Source: Patescibacteria group bacterium (GTDB taxonomy: Bacteria; Patescibacteriota; JABMPQ01; JAHIRA01). From it: a stretch of DNA of 13,962 bases. Location of the stretch: NCBI GenBank assembly GCA_018818905.1, contig JAHIRA010000014.1:1-13962 (forward strand), given 5' to 3'. Both the position numbers and the translations under genes were made by a program. The notes under the pieces are model-generated. The model saw only the letters and a list, made by a program, of their open reading frames with translations, ran no database searches and was not told the origin of the DNA. Every line of letters starts with the position of its first letter. The first letter of the stretch is position 1. Below are positions 13,543 through 13,962 of this stretch, piece after piece.

Positions 13543-13962
13543 CTAATTTGATTTAAAATATTTATTAAAAGTTTCTTCTGGTGATTGTCCTGATGTATCA
13601 ATAAAGTTCTCCTCCCCAATTTTTTCTCGAATTTTATCAAATTCACAATATACTGCTTCTATACGATCTTCTCCTGTAGTCCAGCATTCTCTTTCTTTGT
13701 CACGGGTAATAATTTCAGGCTTTTTTGGAAATAAAACAGCAATTTGTAAATCATCACCAAACTCATTTTTAAATAAATCAAAAAACTCCAAATAGTTACC
13801 AAAAATAATATAATCGACAACGACCTTGTTTGCTTGAGCTACTAAAGCCTTTGTTTTATTAAGAATTTTAATGTGAGCTTTTTTCAAATTATCAGAGTTT
13901 TCAGGAAACCATTGATTGCCATTTGGAAAGAACTCGGTGTCTTCGTGATCTCCATCTAATAA
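13543..13962 (-). CDS. Probable P-loop kinase-like protein, C-terminal part (cut by window edge)
   Basis: The minus-strand frame is open from base 13962 to the TAG at 13543-13545. It reads LLDGDHEDTEFFPNGNQWFP before a TTG at 13887 that is probably internal, so the real start and any Walker A loop lie outside. What remains (140 codons) looks like the second half of a small P-loop kinase: LVAQANKVVVDYIIFGNY as a Walker-B-like strand, QIAVLFPKKPEIITRDKERE as the core strand plus arginine-bearing lid, then a helix and FIDTSGQSPEETFNKYF, a C-terminal pattern common in zeta-toxin, chloramphenicol-phosphotransferase and gluconate-kinase-like proteins. Substrate unknown. The DNA is visibly more AT-rich than the envelope genes, hinting at an accessory origin. 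Confidence 0.6.
   Translation of the reverse strand, partial: LLDGDHEDTEFFPNGNQWFPENSDNLKKAHIKILNKTKALVAQANKVVVDYIIFGNYLEFFDLFKNEFGDDLQIAVLFPKKPEIITRDKERECWTTGEDRIEAVYCEFDKIREKIGEENFIDTSGQSPEETFNKYFKSN

Noticed and set aside
13520..13560. GTTCGAAC at 13536-13543, resembling a tRNA T-loop
   Set aside because: No T-stem pairs around it, and no acceptor, D or anticodon arm is found on either strand.
13885..13887. TTG at 13887 as the start of the last minus-strand gene
   Set aside because: The frame continues open to the window edge with plausible protein sequence, and a P-loop kinase would need its nucleotide-binding loop upstream.
1..13962. CRISPR arrays, insertion sequences, phage or plasmid genes, rRNA
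   Set aside because: No regularly spaced direct repeats, transposase, integrase or structural RNA pattern was seen on either strand.
1..13962. UGA recoded as glycine (Gracilibacteria/SR1 code)
   Set aside because: All genes read full length with standard stops, and TGA at 4998-5000 ends the DUF4012 frame exactly at the ATGA overlap with murJ.

Overview
The window looks like a chromosomal segment from an uncultured bacterium of the Patescibacteria / Candidate Phyla Radiation. This is inferred from gene content and style: an AT-rich genome, very compact gene packing, a DUF4012 membrane protein beside a FemAB-type transferase, FtsQ, a GT4 glycosyltransferase and MurJ, short FtsB-like and PH-domain proteins, and almost no Shine-Dalgarno sequences. 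All frames read cleanly with the standard stop codons (TGA is used as a stop at 4998-5000), so there is no sign of the UGA=Gly code of Gracilibacteria/SR1.

Layout. (1) 2-6550 is a tight, same-strand cell-envelope operon: the 3' part of a FemAB/FemX-like peptidoglycan transferase, an FtsQ-type POTRA division protein, a GT4 glycosyltransferase, a large single-pass DUF4012 protein and a MurJ/MviN-family lipid flippase. Junctions are 2 nt, 7 nt, a 14-nt overlap and a 4-nt ATGA overlap. (2) 6573-7499 encodes an MscS-type mechanosensitive channel with its own promoter, which predicts a leaderless or nearly leaderless mRNA. (3) 7647-9428 encodes elongation factor 4 (LepA) behind a strong sigma70-like promoter whose -35 box lies in an inverted repeat. 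(4) 9511-11592 is a second short envelope operon: a 32-residue membrane peptide, a bacterial PH-domain membrane protein, an FtsB/DivIC-like septum protein and a membrane-anchored parvulin foldase. It ends in a clear intrinsic terminator. (5) 11705-12232 is a complete ferritin gene with its own promoter and a bidirectional terminator. (6) After the strand switch, 12330-13962 (minus) carries a secreted beta-rich protein of unknown function and the C-terminal part of a probable P-loop kinase cut by the window edge. This end looks accessory.

Taken together the window is mostly envelope construction (cross-bridge synthesis, glycan synthesis, lipid-linked precursor flipping, division, extracytoplasmic folding), with osmotic protection, translation and iron storage. 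The points most worth a second look are: the GT4-DUF4012-MurJ trio, whose DUF4012 protein has a layout that can be compared with LCP glycopolymer ligases; the loss of two central-cavity arginines in the MurJ homologue; the parvulin with its usual first histidine strand missing and an ARHIL strand at the C-terminus; the 32-aa membrane peptide; and the secreted protein with an aromatic C-terminal module. No CRISPR array, insertion sequence, tRNA, rRNA or phage gene was seen.
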